Shown: positions 23,035 through 35,985, counted from the stretch's first letter. The stretch is DNA of 64,000 bases from Seminavis robusta (GCA_903772945.1 CAICTM010000008.1:124001-188000); one strand, 5' to 3'. Notes: a model not told the origin generated them from the sequence alone. Made by a program: numbers and translations.

Positions 23035-24040
23035 CCCTCTTTGACCCCTTCTGGAACGCCCTCAAACACACCCTCAAACATGCTCTCTGGGATCCCTTCA
23101 AAGCCACCATCGCTGAATCCCAGTAACATTCCATCCTCAAAGCCATCATATATCCCACGCAGCAACCCTTCAGCCATGCCCTCTGACATCCCATCTTCAA
23201 CTCCAAGCATCATCCCTTCAGCCATGCCCTCTATCAACCCATCTTCAACTCCAAGCATCAACCCCTCAGTCATGCCCTCTACAACTCCATCCACAAAACC
23301 ATCGTCAATTCCCAGCATCAACCCTTCAGTCATGCCTTCTGCCATCCCATCCTCAACACCTTCTTCAACTCCAAGCATCAACCCTTCAGTCATGCCCTCT
23401 ACAACCCCATCCACAAAACCATCTTCAATTCCCAGCGTCAACCCCTCAACTGTGCCCTCTGCTAACCCTACCTACATGCCTTCCAGAACTCCCAGTGTCA
23501 GCCCATCCACGAAACCATCGTCAATCCCAAGCATGATACCTTCAAGTATACCCTCTCTTGCACCTTCAGACAGACCCTCCGTGGTTCTCAGCCTAGGTCC
23601 TTCAGAGAGTCCATCAGGCAATCCCAGCATCACCTCCTCAGAGCTACCATCCTGGCACCCTAGTCTCGACCCCTCATGCAAACCCTCTGAATTGCCATCA
23701 GCTAGCCCATCCATGATTCCCAGCATCAGTCCCTCAGAAACCTCAAGCCTTCCAAGCATCTATCCATCAAGGCTACCATCATCCTCTCCATCAGACGTAC
23801 CAACCACACTTACCAGTATGACCCCATCGAAATCTCCAACAATGCTCCCTAGCACTATTCCCTCCAAGGCCTCTTCTCAAGTTCCCAGTAGTATTCCCTC
23901 AGGGTCTCCATCGGTGCCTCTCACATCATCAAGCCCAAGCAACAGGCCTTCCTTTGCCCCATCCCTGAATCCGAGCAGCAATCCATCCATTCCAGTACCT
24001 TCATCTCAACCTTCGATGGCACCATCCATCAATCCAACAG
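23035..24040 (+). repeat. PSxxPS stalk array of gene 3
   Basis: Units such as SSTPSINPSVMPSTTPSTKP recur, with a larger unit of about 120 bp (for example near 23270 and 23390). The frame stays open into the lectin-like domain. Confidence 0.85.
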
Positions 24041-24051
24041 TTGCTCCAGTG

Positions 24052-24420
24052 GCAAGCTGTGCTCAAGTAGGAACAGCAAGCTCCATTTTTCACAGAACTG
24101 ACTCAACATCGTGTCTTACTCTTCAATCTGATGGTGTAAGTGTTGCCATGGAAACTTGTACTGGCGCCTCAAACCAACAATTTGAGTACAACACCTGCAG
24201 CCAGATTGTGATACAGTCTGGCCAAGGATGTTTGGAGTATGATGCTAGTTGGGTGTCAATAGCAACTTGCTCTTCTTCCGATAGTAATCAGCAATGGATT
24301 GCTGACAGTGGTGGGGGCATTGAAAATAGCCAGAATGGCCAGTGTCTTGATACTGATCGCAGTAGTCCCTGCCAAAACCAACAACAGGACCAGCTGATTG
24401 TGGATTCCAGTTTTTGGGTT
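24052..24420 (+). other. ricin-type beta-trefoil domain of gene 3
   Basis: About 120 residues: CAQVGTASSIFHR, SCLTLQSDG, METCTGASNQQFEYNTC, CLEY and CSSSDSNQQWIADSGGGI, then GQCLDTD. Repeated Cys-bearing QxF/QxW strands are the mark of ricin B-type carbohydrate-binding trefoils, a widespread lectin fold. There is no toxin catalytic domain anywhere in the protein. Sugar binding itself is inferred. Confidence 0.72.
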
Positions 24421-24423
24421 TAA

Positions 24424-24772
24424 GTTGAGATGACAATGTGTAATTGTGGGGACACACGGCAAACTCATCTGAGAAACAGCCTTCAAGTCTCCGCTTCCTC
24501 TCGTGGAGTCATTTAAGCACTGACCAAACAAGTCGCTACCATCTCCAGCTACAAGGACGCTAACAACTAAGAGTATTAGCTAATGCTTTGATATTGTGAA
24601 TGGCTCTCTAGAGATGCTGCTAGATGCTGCCTTTGAAATTCATGGTTGGCACCAGCGCAGGAGGACGATGATAGGGCTAGCTACCGGGTATCTAGCTAGA
24701 CAGCCATGGCTGACTGCATTGCATACCAATGATGGAGTTGGTTTCTTCTCCCCAACCATCACAAAAAAAAAA
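24424..24772 (+). other. 3' flank of gene 3
   Basis: About 350 bases between the gene 3 stop and LINE copy 2. No gene or structured element was recognised; there is some CTAG-rich sequence near 24680. Confidence 0.4.
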
Positions 24773-25364
24773 ACTGAACGTCTAATAACGGATTCAGACG
24801 AGATGTGCTTGAGGACTACCCACGAGCTAAGGCTCGGGTATTTCCCACAGTCAAGTCTGCTCACCGGCCACACTGGCCTCCTGAGAGGGTGCGACGCCTG
24901 TTAGCTATCTAAGGATTTGTACACTGAGGTCGGAGCCATGATTCACCACAAATCACGAGCTCTTTGTTGAAGAGAGTTGGGGTTGGTAAAGAAGTTTGAG
25001 GGGGTAGGAGGGGTAAGGAAAAAGGGATGGTAGAAATGTCCGACTATCCTGTTTCCAGGGCTGTGGTGTAGTGACTCTCTTGTAACACAGGTTCCCATGT
25101 GTTCAAAAATTGAATGATGACTGGTGTATTCAGTTGCATGCGCGATTCGAGTGGTATCTGGAATAGCCATTCCAAATGTTCGGGGACTTCTTGCTGGTAT
25201 ACTTCGTAGAACTGAGTGAGTTGTCGGATTGCTTGTGCTTTCTTTGCTTGTGACTTGGTTCTCATGTCGTGCCCATGTCTGTCTTGGTTGCGCATGTCCC
25301 AGAGTTTCCACCATTCTTTATAGATAATGTCAATGAGTCCAGTGAGCCATGTGAGTCCATTGTT
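24773..25364 (-). mobile_element. LINE copy 2, 3' end only
   Basis: A minus-strand copy of the last 590 bases or so of the same LINE, starting with an 11-base A run on the plus strand (T on the coding strand). It ends abruptly at 25364, where identity to copy 1 stops. It encodes only the last 107 residues or so of the element's protein (WLTGLIDIIYKEWWKLWDM onward) and differs from copy 1 at only a few bases. No target duplication beyond about three bases was found. Confidence 0.85.
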
Positions 25365-25727
25365 CACGGCGGAAGCTGAGAACTATAGCTAGCTCCGGTA
25401 GCGAAAAACAGAAGCTTTGACTGCTTCAGCTATCGCTGGCAATAGTTAGCTACCATAGCTATTATGTGCGCGCAAAGCAGCTTGACATGGAGGATGGTTC
25501 TTGTCTCGTTGGGTAGCTTTTGCTCCGTTGTGCGTTGTGGATTGCTGGCTGTTGATTGAGCAAGCTGCTGTTCCCGCAATAGTCTGCGACAAATCGGCAA
25601 CTTCAGAGGCAAGCTTCGCATTTCCTACAAGAAAAGCATGACCATGCAGTAGCTTCCGCTTTCTTGGTTGAACGGCACCGCAGCGCAGCTGCTACCCGCT
25701 GCGAAACTGGCACTCTTGCTTCTTAAA

Positions 25728-25783
25728 AGGAGCCACGATGGCCACGGTAGCCAGCAGCTAGCTAGCTACCGTGGCTCCTTTCC
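25728..25783 (+). repeat. imperfect inverted repeat (hairpin)
   Basis: Left side aaggagccacgatggccacggtagc faces right side gctaccgtggctcct across a short CAGCAGCTAGCTA spacer; the stems pair through CCACGGTAGC/GCTACCGTGG with extra bases on the left. Confidence 0.6.
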
Positions 25784-26884
25784 TATTACTGTAGGTACTC
25801 AGAACTCAGAGCAGAGCTCAAGCTCTAGCTAGACTACTCTACACTTTGTTCCTGGCCCCTACCGCAAAACGACGTTGCTTGAGGCATCACCTCAAAATCT
25901 ACGCTGTGGCTGGCGACTGGCGACCCCACAATGTACTTCGAGTACTCGAGTAAACAACAGTAATAGAATAGTCTAGCATCGGCAACAACGCTGCCTTTGT
26001 GACGGACAGTTCCTTGTTGGCATTTAGGGGGATGGCGGCAGGCAGCCATTGCGATCCTGCATTGTTACTCTGAGGAATGCAGGAATGATCCCTATTTCCT
26101 TCACTCCGAGAATTAGAGTGTTCCTGCAAAGAGGATAGATAGAGTGGTCTTGTCACCTGAGGTGCAGAATGTAAACATGCAGGAAGAAGTAGTTACGTGT
26201 AGGCATCCACATCCCTCGAGTGGGAAGTTCCTTGAACCTTGAAGTTTCGCTTCATAACTCTGCGTGGCCACGATAACAGCACCGATAGCCATATATGGTC
26301 ATACCTTCACAGCATCAAAAGTCACTGCTCATCTGCTCATCAGTCGATGTTGGAAGAAGCGATCTTGTTGACAGTTGACAGATCCATGCGGGTAGGTGGC
26401 AGCTCCGGTAGTCTAGTACCGGCAGGGAGTGGAAAGTTGGAAAAGTTGCAGCAATAGATAGATGTAAAAGAGTGTGGAAGCAGGATCAATTTACAATTTA
26501 CGTCCTACATTGGACAAAATTAATTGGTTACAACTACACGTGTAGTCGCTACAGATCCCGCACAGCAAAAGATGTGGCGAACAAAAGGAAGAAGCATCTT
26601 GTTGGCAGAAGCATTGCTCATTAATTCTGCGTTTCCCCAAAATGGTAAAACTAGACATCAATCAAGACTCAGTTATTGACGATTTCTACCGTACCGGTAT
26701 GCCACCCAGTAATGCTTTTTGTGGCAATTTGCTGGAATACATACATGTAAGTGAAGTATCGGTACCGGCACTGTACTGTACCTTCAACCAAATATTGTAA
26801 GAAGACCCTTTAGATTTCCCAGGATGCGCATCGAATGGAGTTGCGGGGAATGGACTTTTGGAGTACTTCCTTTTGGGGGCTACT

Positions 26885-27085
26885 GCTGGTTTATGTCAAT
26901 CTTCCACTTTGAGTCATGCTACCGAATGGCAACAATCTTCCAGATTCCATCTTTCTTCCAGATTACGTCATCCAGTACTAATGTCTACGCAATGTTACGT
27001 GGAGCTTTCCAGATTGCGTCATTCTTCCACATTGAGTCATTCTTCCATTTTTAGTCATTCTTCCGGATTGCTTCATTCTTCCAAA
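26885..27085 (+). repeat. minisatellite of about 18-20 bp, 'cattcttccagattg' type
   Basis: Imperfect units like TTCCAGATTGCGTCATTC recur about nine to ten times (near 26895, 26937, 26950, 27005, 27025, 27045 and 27060). Short Phe/Ser-rich open frames over it are by-products of the repeat. Confidence 0.7.
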
Positions 27086-27537
27086 AGCAATGAATTGAAC
27101 AGGTATTCCCGCAACTCCAATCCGGAAGCAGTCTTCTTTCTCCCAAATGATCCAGTAAGTGGTCTTGGCGTCTTGGCAGATCACAGACAGACTGTCAGTC
27201 ACAGAAACGTCTTTGGCCACTGTGAGGCAATTAAGGCATGATAGAAAACCAAAAAGCGTCCTGAAAGCTCCTCGATCGTCAAAGCGGATTGTGGTGGGTG
27301 GAGGCGACCAACAGATTTCTACTCAGGAGTACATCCAGTACATCCATGCGCATGCCTCACAAGACTTTTGAAAAACCTACCTTTAGTATCCACTTCTATT
27401 ACAGCAACGGTGTTCAATTGCTCCATCTAAGCTATTAGCTAGCTAGTATACCTAGATAGATACCCCCGGTAGCTATCCATCCATCTGTCTATCCATCCAA
27501 GCCTTATCTCACACAAAGAACGGTACCTGGTAGCAAG

Positions 27538-27839
27538 ATGATGTCTCAAAACAATACCGAGGCTGCCACCAACACCAACACTACCAACACTACTAGTAGT
27601 ACCAATACTACCAGTAGTACTCGCCGGTCGCTTCGACGATCATCGCAAGATCCGGAAAGCGGAGTGGCCCTGCCTACCCTGATACGCATGGGTTCTACCC
27701 ACGAGGATCCGGAACACCAAGACAACAGCCACCTTAACGATAACGACAACGATAACGATATCGAGTCCGATTCCAACACTGGACACTCCGGTGTCAGTAC
27801 TGATCAAAATCATGATCATGATAGTGGCCACCACAACAG

Positions 27840-27879
<40 letters not shown>

Positions 27880-30800
27880 GCTGCTGCTACTACAAACGTG
27901 GAGTTGGATTCCAACGTGGAGACTCTGTCAGTTCCACGAGTATCGCCAGAAACGGAACCATCTGCCGACTTGCCTATCCTGCTACCCATGACGTCTACCC
28001 ATGAGGAATCGAAGCACCAAGACAGCAGCAATAGTGGCAGCAGCGAGGGCAGCTTTTCCAACTCCTCGGGTTCTCGTCTTTCCGTCTCCTTTGGGGACAT
28101 TATCATCCTCGGCGACCAAGCCAGATCTACCGGTATCGGGGATTCCAGTCAAGTCTATCAACACCGATTCATCCAGGGTGATTTGGAAGATTTGGAAGCG
28201 GGAAAGATACCGGTAATAAACGACGACGAACAAGACGACAAAGACCAAGAAGAAGGTCAAGACGATCAAGACGAAGATGCCTGCAGTTACTTTTCCGATT
28301 CCGTATCCACAATAGATTCGACAGAGGCGCGGGAAGCAGCCATTCGAGCAGGATTCCTGGGGGTCATTATCGCTTACATTCAAAACGGTGTCCTTCAAAA
28401 GATATTGGGATATCTAGATAAACTCTACAAGTGGCTCAAAAAGTGTGGAAAGGGAGGAGAAGACGACGATGGTGGCCTTCAAGACATGGCACAAGATGGA
28501 ATCAGAGATGCCATGTTGGATGAATCACACGCAACGCAAAATCTAAGTTCTGCCACGGGGCAACCAGGCAGTGGTGGCGGCGGTGGTACTTCCTCTGGCT
28601 CTTCTCCGCCAGGAACTGCCCAAATGGCAACAGCAGCAGTAAGTTGTACAGTACAAACCCCAATGACACCCTCAGCAGATTCGAATCACAATTCTCAGCT
28701 GGTGACTTTTTCTTTTGTTCTTGTGTATTTTAGGGAAGTGCTGCAGGCGCAGCAGGAGCGGCTGGTGCAGCGGCAGCAGGGGCCGCAGCTGGAGCAGCAG
28801 GTGGCCTTGCAGGATTAGCAGGTGTCATTGCCGGGGCTGGAGCTGCAGCACAGGCAGGCATAGCTGTTGGTGCAGGTATGGAACCTTTTGACTTCCTAGT
28901 ATACTGGGTATACTGTACACACGCAAATCCATCAGCTAACCCTTGTCGCCCCAATCTTGATTCTTTAGCTACAGTGGCGGCAGCTGCAGCTGTTTCTGCA
29001 GGGGTATCAGCGTCTAGTTCAGGGGCAGCAACAAATGTAACCACATCTACCCTACCATTTACTGGCTTCGTCCCACCTGTGTGCTCGGACCAATCAGAAC
29101 TAAAGACTGGCTTTGTTGAGCTCAAGATTGCCCAGTTGTCACCGATTGCCATCGACCAGAGAAGACAGGTGCTGGAAGAACTCTTCAGAGATGTCTACAA
29201 TGAAATATCAGGCATGTGTTTGGATCCTTTGATGAGAGTTGTGCATCAAGCATCGTTGCTCGAGTGGGAGACAGATTGGGGTCCCAACAGCACTGTGACT
29301 GGCACTAGCTACTACAATATGACAGACGAGGAGTATGACCTGGCAGTGGCCGAAAGCAGTACTACCACATTTTGGGAGGCGCGGGTGGACTGCCTTGGTT
29401 GTCCCGACTATGAGCCACTGTTTGATACAGGAGAAGGAGATAATAGGGCTACAGGTGGTTCCGCCAGAATGCTGGCATTTCAGCCAAGTGGGAGGCACCT
29501 GGCAGACTTCCCTCTTGACCAATTCTTTGCACTATTTGCTGCCTCCATTGGATTCAATATGGAGGTTGTACTTGAAGGCAATGGATTGGAGCCATTGGAT
29601 ATCACCATCGTCACGGCATATCAAGATCAGGTTCGTGTTGTGGCAGGATCAACCAAGAGAATCAACCCAGATGGAACTTTTGATGAAACTGCTGTGGTTA
29701 CAGAAATTGGACCATCACAAGTTGAGGGAGCATATGGAACCATAGTTGAAAACAATGGAACTATTGTGGCACCATTTGCCAACAGTGGCTTGACAGCTAT
29801 TCAAGAGTGTGTTGAACCCGGCTCACAAATGCTAGCCACCGACTTTTGTGCTGCTGTCATAGAAAGAGCCAGCAATGCTGGGGTCGATGTCACTACTGTG
29901 TTGGAATGTGTCAAGGAGCCAACAGCATCGCTGGAATGTCAAGCGACTCTTTCCATGTTGCTTCAGGCAGCAACACCACCCTCAGAGTTGCAATCAGAAG
30001 CTGCAAGCACTGGTCAGTCCTTTGATGACAACCCTACTGGATCCATCGCTAGTGGAACTGAAGGCCTAGACTCAGCTTTGGGAAGCCAAAGCGTAGAGTT
30101 GGATGACAACCCAACTGATTCCATCACAAGTGGAACTGAAGGCCTTGACTCAGCTTTGGGAAGCCAAAGCGTAGAGTTGGCGAATCTTGACAATACAGCT
30201 GAAAGTTCAGACCTTTCTGCAAGTCCAATGGTGTCGCCGTCATCCCCTGATGGATCCTTGATTTCAAACGGGGCTGATTCATCCATGCCAGAAGCCTTAG
30301 CCCCAGCTGGAACACAAGAGACCTCTCCAGCAACAACACCCAGCGGCGCTGATTCTGCGGAGCAAGCAAACCCGGCTACCCCCCCAGAAGCAACTGGGGT
30401 AGCCACTGCCCCCTCGCCAATTTCAGATGACATCATGGTGGGAAGCACTCTCAGTTCTGGTTTGACGGGGCCCACCACGATGCCTGATGGTTCCATAACC
30501 CTGAAGCCTAGTCTGGTTGCACCTACAGCACCTGGCACTGAATCAATCAACACAGCTACATCACCTGAATCCACAGCTGCTCCAAGTGCTTCAAGTCCAG
30601 GATCCATATCTGCTTCATCGACAAGTCCTAAACCAACGGATTCAATGGTCATCACTGCACCAGTAAGCTTGACTCCAAGTGCTGTATCATCCATGGAAGC
30701 ACCGCCACCAGTGGAACCAGGAACGCCTACCCCACAGGCGACCTCAATTGCACCTGCAGAGCTATCCCCACAGCCTACATCGACGCCTAGTACCTCCGGT

Positions 30801-33800
30801 ACAATGGATTCAACAACTACTCCCAGCACGCCAAGATTAGAAGGATTGCCAGCCACTGCCAACCCATCGGCAACTTTATCTAGTGCAACAGAATCGACCA
30901 ACCCACCATCATCACTTGGATCCATGTCTGAACCAACGCTTGTGCCCACTGATGAGCCAACCCGAACACCAACAGAAAGCCCAACAAATAGGCCTACTGA
31001 TGAACCCACAAACAACCCAACTGCACTACCTACAATGGAACCTACAGCAGAGCCCACATTCAACCCAACTCCAGAGCCTACAAACAGCCCAACTCCAGAA
31101 CCCACAAACAACCCAACTCCAGAACCCACCAGCACTGCTAACCCCACCACAACTCCCTTTGCTGAGCCAACCACTATCCCCACAGTAGAACAATCCCTGA
31201 ACCCAAGCCAACAATGCACAGAGCAAACTTCCACAACTTGGAACACTTTCTATGTATACTTCAACAGTGACATATCAGCCTTGTCCGATGACACTCTCAT
31301 TGATGCCTTTGAAAGTGGCTTTTCCACAGTGCACAATGGTGCATGTCCTCCAATACTTACACTAGTAAGTGTAGAAAGCCGGACTCAGCGGAGAAAACTA
31401 CAAACTATCCAATCTGTGCTGTTTGGCATGAATGCCACCCATGTGAGTGGAACTGTAGTGTTGGATGAAGCCACAGATGCATCTGCATTCCTTGTGGGGT
31501 TTAATGATGCTCTCGCCAGCACCAGTACTGTCAGCGCCTCTGGGTTAGAATCTTCTCTGACAATCCCCTCAACAAGTCCCAGTGGAAACCCCACAACTGG
31601 AACACCAACAGTGACTCCTGAAAGCCCATCACTCATGCCCACCACTTCTCTTCCCACCGTGACTCCTGGCTCTCCCAGCACCGGTCCCTCAACGAACAGT
31701 CCCACAACTGGAATACCAACAGTGATTCCTGGTAGCCCCTCACTCAGGCCTACAACAGCCAGTCCACTTGGCCCCACAGTGACACCCGGAGCGCCCAGCG
31801 CCACTCCGACTACTGGAAGTCCCACAACTGGAACACCAACAGTGACCCCTGGAAGTCCCTCCACAACACCCACCACTGCTCTCCCACGGACCCCTGGTTC
31901 TCCCAGCACCAGTCCAACCACAGACAGTCCCACTACTGGGACACCAACAGTGACTCCTGGTAGCCCTCACTCAGGCCTACAACAGCCAGTCCACTTGGCC
32001 CCACGGTGACACCCGGTGCTCCCAGCGCCAGTCCGGCTACTGGAAGTCCCACAACTGGAACACCAACAGTGACCCTGGAAGTCCCTCCACAACACCCACC
32101 ACTCTCTTCCCACCGTGACTCCTGGTCTCCCAGCACCAGTCCCTCAACGAACAGTCCCACAACTGGAACACCAACAGTGATCCTGGTAGCCCCTCACTCA
32201 GGCCTACAACAGCCAGTCCACTTGGCCCCACAGTGACACCCGGAGCGCCCAGCGCCACTCCGACTACTGGAAGTCCACAACTGGAACACCAACAACGACA
32301 CCTGGAAGTCCATCTGCTACACCCACAGCTTCTCTTCCCACCGTGACCCCTGGCTCTCCCAGCACCAGTCCCTCAACGAACAGTCCCACAACTGGAACAC
32401 CAACAGTGACCCCTGGTAGCCCCTCCACAACACCCACCACTTCTCTTCCCACGGTCACCCCTGGTTCTCCCAGCACCAGTCCAACCACAGACAGTCCCAC
32501 AACTGGGACGCCAACAGTGACCGCTGGTAGCCCCTCACTCTTGCCCACCACGTCGAGTCCCCTTGGTTCTGTCCCCACTGTGACACTCGGTTTTCCCAGC
32601 GCCAGTCCGACTACTGGAACTCCCACAACTGGAACACCAACAGTGACCCCTGGAAGTCCATCTGCTACACCCACCGCTTCTCTTCCCACCGTAACTCCTG
32701 GCTCTCCCAGCACCAGTCCCTCACGAACAATCCCACAACTGGAACACCAACAGTGACCCTTGGAAGTCCCTCCACAACACCCAGTACTGCTCTTCCCACG
32801 GTCACCCCTGGGTCTCCCAGCACCAGTCCAACCACAGACAGTCCCACAACTGGAACACCAACGTGACCCCTGGAGCCCCTCCACAACACCCACCACTTCT
32901 CTCCCACGGTCACCCCTGTTCTCCCAGCACCAGTCCAACCACAGACAGTCCCACAACTGGGACGCCAACAGTGATCCCTGGTAGCCCCTCACTCTTGCCC
33001 ACCACGTCGAGTCCCCTTGGTTCTGTCCCCACTGTGACACCGGTCTCCCAGCCCAGTCCCACACAGACATCCCACAACTGGAACACCAACAGTGACCCCT
33101 GGAAGTCCATCTGCTACACCCACCGCTTCTCTTTCCACCGTGACTCCTGGCTCTCCCAGCACCAGTCCCTCCAACGAACAATCCCACAACTGGAACCACC
33201 AACAGTGACCCTGGAAGTCCCTCCACAACACCCAGCACTGCTCTTCCCACGGTCACCCCTGGGGCTCCCAGCACCAGTCCAACCACAGACAGTCCCACAA
33301 CTGGGACGCCAACAGTGACCGCTGGTAGCCCCTCACTCTTGCCCACCACGTCGAGTCCCCTTGGTTCTGTCCCCACTGTGACACCAGGTTCTCCCAGCGC
33401 CAGTCCGACTACTGGAACTCCCACAACTGGAACACCGACAGTGACCCCTGGAAGTCCATCTGCTACACCCACCGCTTCTCTTCCCACCGTGACTCCTGGC
33501 TCTCCCAGCACCAGTCCCTCAACGAACAATCCCAGAACTGGAACACCAACAGTGTCCCCTGGTAGCCCCTCCACAACACCCACCACTTCTCTTCCCACGG
33601 TCACCCCTGGTTCTCCCAGCACCAGTCCAACCACAGACAGTCCCACTGCTGGGACACCATCAGTGACTCCTGGTAGCCCTCACTCTCGCCTATCACAGCA
33701 GTCCACTTGGCCCCACGGTCACACCCGTGCTCCCAGCGCCAGTCCGACTACTGGAAGTCCCACAACTGGAACACCAACTGTGACCCCTGGAAGCCCATCT

Positions 33801-35985
33801 GCTACGCCCACCACAGGTTCTATCCCCACAGTGACTCCTATATCTCCCAGTGTCAGTCCAACTTCAGGGAATCCTACTGTTGGATCGCCCACTGTGAATC
33901 CTGGAAGCCCATCCTTGGCACCAACCAATGTTAGCCCCACGGCATCAGTCCCGACTTTAACTCCAGGATCACCTAGTGTCAACCCAACCCCAGGCACTCC
34001 CTCGACTGGGACGCCCACTTTTGCTCCTGGAAGCCCATCCCTTGCTCCTGCAATCGTAATAAGGCCTACGACTATGCCATCTTCCCAGCCTAGCACTGCA
34101 TCTTCTCCGTCATCGCACCAAGCAAGCAACCATCCACCTCTCCATCAGTTGTACCTTCACATATTCCATCCCAGAATCCATCCTATACACCCTCTACAAG
34201 ACCTTCTAGTCTCCCGTCTTCATCTCCCTCTCAGAGTCCCTCTGTAACACCAGGAAATCCAACCGAAGCCGACAATCAACCTCAGCATCACCCAGCACGT
34301 CTCAATCTCCGTCCACAGAACCAAGCAATCAACCGTCTTCTGGATCGCCCTCAAGTGTACCAAGCACACAACCATCAGCCACACCATCTCTTGGACCATC
34401 CTTTCCCCCTCCAACTCTCCATCCTTCTCTCCATCCACTGTTCCGTCTTGGGCACCATCATGAATCCCTCCAGGTCTCCATCCACTGTTCCTTCTGTTCC
34501 CCTCTTCACTTCCTTCCAAGCAGCCCTCCTCTACCCCTTCAGTGCGTCCTTCGGTTACACCAGGGGCACCTACCAGAAGCCCTTCCACAATACCATCGGG
34601 ATCCCCAACTGTATCAGCGTCTCCATCCAATTTGCCAAGCTTCCAACCATCTGAATCTCCATCTGTGACTCCCAGTATCAGTCCTTCCATGCTTCCAAGC
34701 ATCAATCCATCATCCTTGCCATCCAATATTCCCAGCACCAGTCCCTCCAACTTCCCTTCAAAAACTCCCAGTATCAGTCCTTCCAGGGTCCCGTCGTCTT
34801 TGCCATCTGACTTCCCTTCGAGAACTCCCAGCATCAGTCCCTCGGAGTTCCCTTCAAAAACTCCCAGCACCAGTCCCTCGGACTTCCCTTCAAGAACCCA
34901 GTTCAGTCCTTCGATTTCCCATCGTCTTCTCCTTCAATTGCCCTCCATTTCCCAGCATCAGTCCATCATCCTTGCCATCCAATATTCCCAGCACCATCCT
35001 CGGACTCCCTTCAAGAAGTCCCAGTAGCAGTCCTTCCATGGTTCCATCGTCTACTCCTTCAATGGTACCTTCCATGCTTCCCAGCACCAGTCCCTCGAGC
35101 TTCCCTTCAAAAACTCCCAGTAGCAGTCCTTCGATGGTTCCGTCGTCTACTCCTTCAATGGCGCCTTCCATGGTTCCCAGCATCATTCCCTCGGACTTCC
35201 CTTCAAGAACTCCCAGTATCATTCCTTCGGATTTCATATCTCCTTCAATGGCGCCTTCCATGGTTCCCAGCATCAGTCCCTCGGACTTCCCTTCAAAAAC
35301 CCCCAGTATCATTCCTTCGGATTTCCCATCCATATCTCCTTCAATGGCGCCTTCCATGGTTCCCAGCATCAGTCCCTCGGACTTCCCTTCAAGAACTCCT
35401 AGTGTCAGTCCTTCAGATTTCCCATCGGTGCTTCCTAGCACTAGTCCCTCTGGGTCCCCTACAGCCCTTCTGGCAGCTGCTCCATCATCAAGCCCAAGCA
35501 CCCGTCCTTCCATTGTTCCATCCCAGAATCCCAGCAATCCATCCCTTCCGGTACCTTCATCTCAACCCTCGATGGCACCATCGAAGAATCCATCGGTTGC
35601 GCCAGTAGCAAGCTGTTCTCAAGTAGGAACAGCCAGCTCCGTTTACCACAGAAGTGACTCGACATCATGTGTTACTCTTCAATCTGATGGTGCAAGTGTT
35701 GCCATGGAAACTTGTACTGGCGCCCCCAACCAACAATTCCAGTACAACACCTGCAGCCAGATTGTTGTACAGTCTAGTCAAGGATGTTTGGAGTTTGCTG
35801 GGGGAAGTGCTTGGGTTTCAATAGCGACTTGTTCTGCTTCCAATACTTATCAGCAATGGAGTGCTGACAGTGGTGGGGGGATTGCCAGCACCCAAAATGG
35901 CAGCTGTCTTGATACTGATGGCAGTAGTCCCTGCCAAAACAAACAACAGGACCAGCTGATTGTGGATTCCAGTTTTTGGGCTTGA
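27538..35985 (+). CDS. gene 4: stalked surface protein with beta-trefoil head
   Basis: Exons: 27538-28638, 28734-28875, and 28969 to the stop at 35985; junctions GTAAGT/TTTTAG (phase 0) and GTATGG/CTTTAG (phase 1). Exon 1: Asn/Thr-rich start, Thr run, strongly acidic stretch, then CSYFSDSVSTIDS..REAAIRAGF and LYKWLKKCGKGG. Exon 2: a 47-residue Ala/Gly-rich hydrophobic segment. Exon 3: domain 1 (FVELKIAQLSPIAIDQR, FRDVYNEISGMCLDP, ARVDCLGCPDYEPLFD), linker, domain 2 (about 31215-31530, FYVYFNSDISALSDDTL, RTQRRKLQ), TPGSPS array, PSxxPS array, and a beta-trefoil. Open to 32009 and from about 34972; in between, single-base gaps break the frame repeatedly. It is a close paralogue of gene 5. Likely a type II membrane protein at the cell surface; function unknown. 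Confidence 0.8.
27841..27879 (+). repeat. (ACT)13 microsatellite coding for poly-Thr
   Basis: Thirteen perfect ACT triplets within exon 1 of gene 4. Length changes here keep the frame. Confidence 0.95.
30024..30179 (+). repeat. 78-bp tandem duplication in the gene 4 linker
   Basis: The unit beginning gatgacaaccc (30024) is repeated from 30102, so SGTEGLDSALGSQSVEL appears twice. Gene 5 has one copy at the matching place. Confidence 0.9.
31590..34060 (+). repeat. TPGSPS higher-order array of gene 4
   Basis: Units such as SPTTGTPTVTPGSPSTTPTT and TSSPLGSVPTVTPGSPS recur; the phrase for TSSPLGSVPT appears near 32541, 32992 and 33337. Several units are recovered only by changing frame, with breaks from about 31965 to 33700. 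Confidence 0.85.
34060..35590 (+). repeat. PSxxPS stalk array of gene 4
   Basis: SPSDFPSRTPSISPS and SMAPSMVPSISPS units. The frame is broken between about 34100 and 34540 and again near 34900-34980, then stays open to the lectin-like end. Confidence 0.85.
35596..35982 (+). other. ricin-type beta-trefoil domain of gene 4
   Basis: About 125 residues with CSQVGTASSVYHR, SCVTLQSDGASVAMETC, NQQFQYNTC, CLEFAGG, YQQWSADSGGGI and GSCLDTDGSSPC. It is closely related to the end of gene 3. Confidence 0.72.

Larger units (their letters stand above)
16487..24423 (+). pseudogene. gene 3: stalked surface protein with beta-trefoil head, split by LINE and a second break
   Basis: Exon 1 starts at ATG 16487 and is cut by a LINE after 16648. 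Skipping the LINE and one target duplication, the frame resumes at 18245 without loss and runs to a GTAAGC donor at 18800. Exon 2 begins at 18899. Blocks: CSYFSDSISSIDS..REAAIRAGF with FKWLKKCGKG (exon 1); an Ala/Gly-rich hydrophobic stretch opening exon 2; domain 1 (about 19140-20040) with FRDVYNEIIGMCLDP, TTTYWEATVDCLGCP and a paired-Arg ERRRN; a Pro/Thr linker; domain 2 (21357-21670) with YYVFFDSDI and QQRRLQ; TPGSPS repeats. The frame closes at 22636. After 395 non-coding bases a PSxxPS array and a lectin-like end follow in another frame (23035-24423). The two-intron plan of genes 4-6 is reduced to one here. Probably inactive in this haplotype unless spliced around. Confidence 0.75.
25365..27537 (+). 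other. intergenic region between gene 3 and gene 4
   Basis: About 2.2 kb without a supportable gene. It holds an imperfect hairpin near 25728-25783, a minisatellite near 26885-27085, scattered CTAG/AGCT runs and (near 27460-27500) a CCATC-rich stretch just upstream of the gene 4 start, where its 5' UTR should lie. Confidence 0.4.

Noticed and set aside
24052-24420. Toxin gene because of the ricin-type fold
   Set aside because: Only the widespread lectin trefoil is present, at the end of a stalked membrane protein, with no ribosome-inactivating or other toxin domain.
24773-25364. Target duplication for LINE copy 2
   Set aside because: Only about three matching bases (cac) flank the copy.
32264-33646. 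Long minus-strand open frame (460 codons) of VGLVLGEPGVTVGREVVG type across the gene 4 array
   Set aside because: It is the mirror of a TPGSPS repeat that has no stops in several frames; it has no start context, domain or independent conservation.
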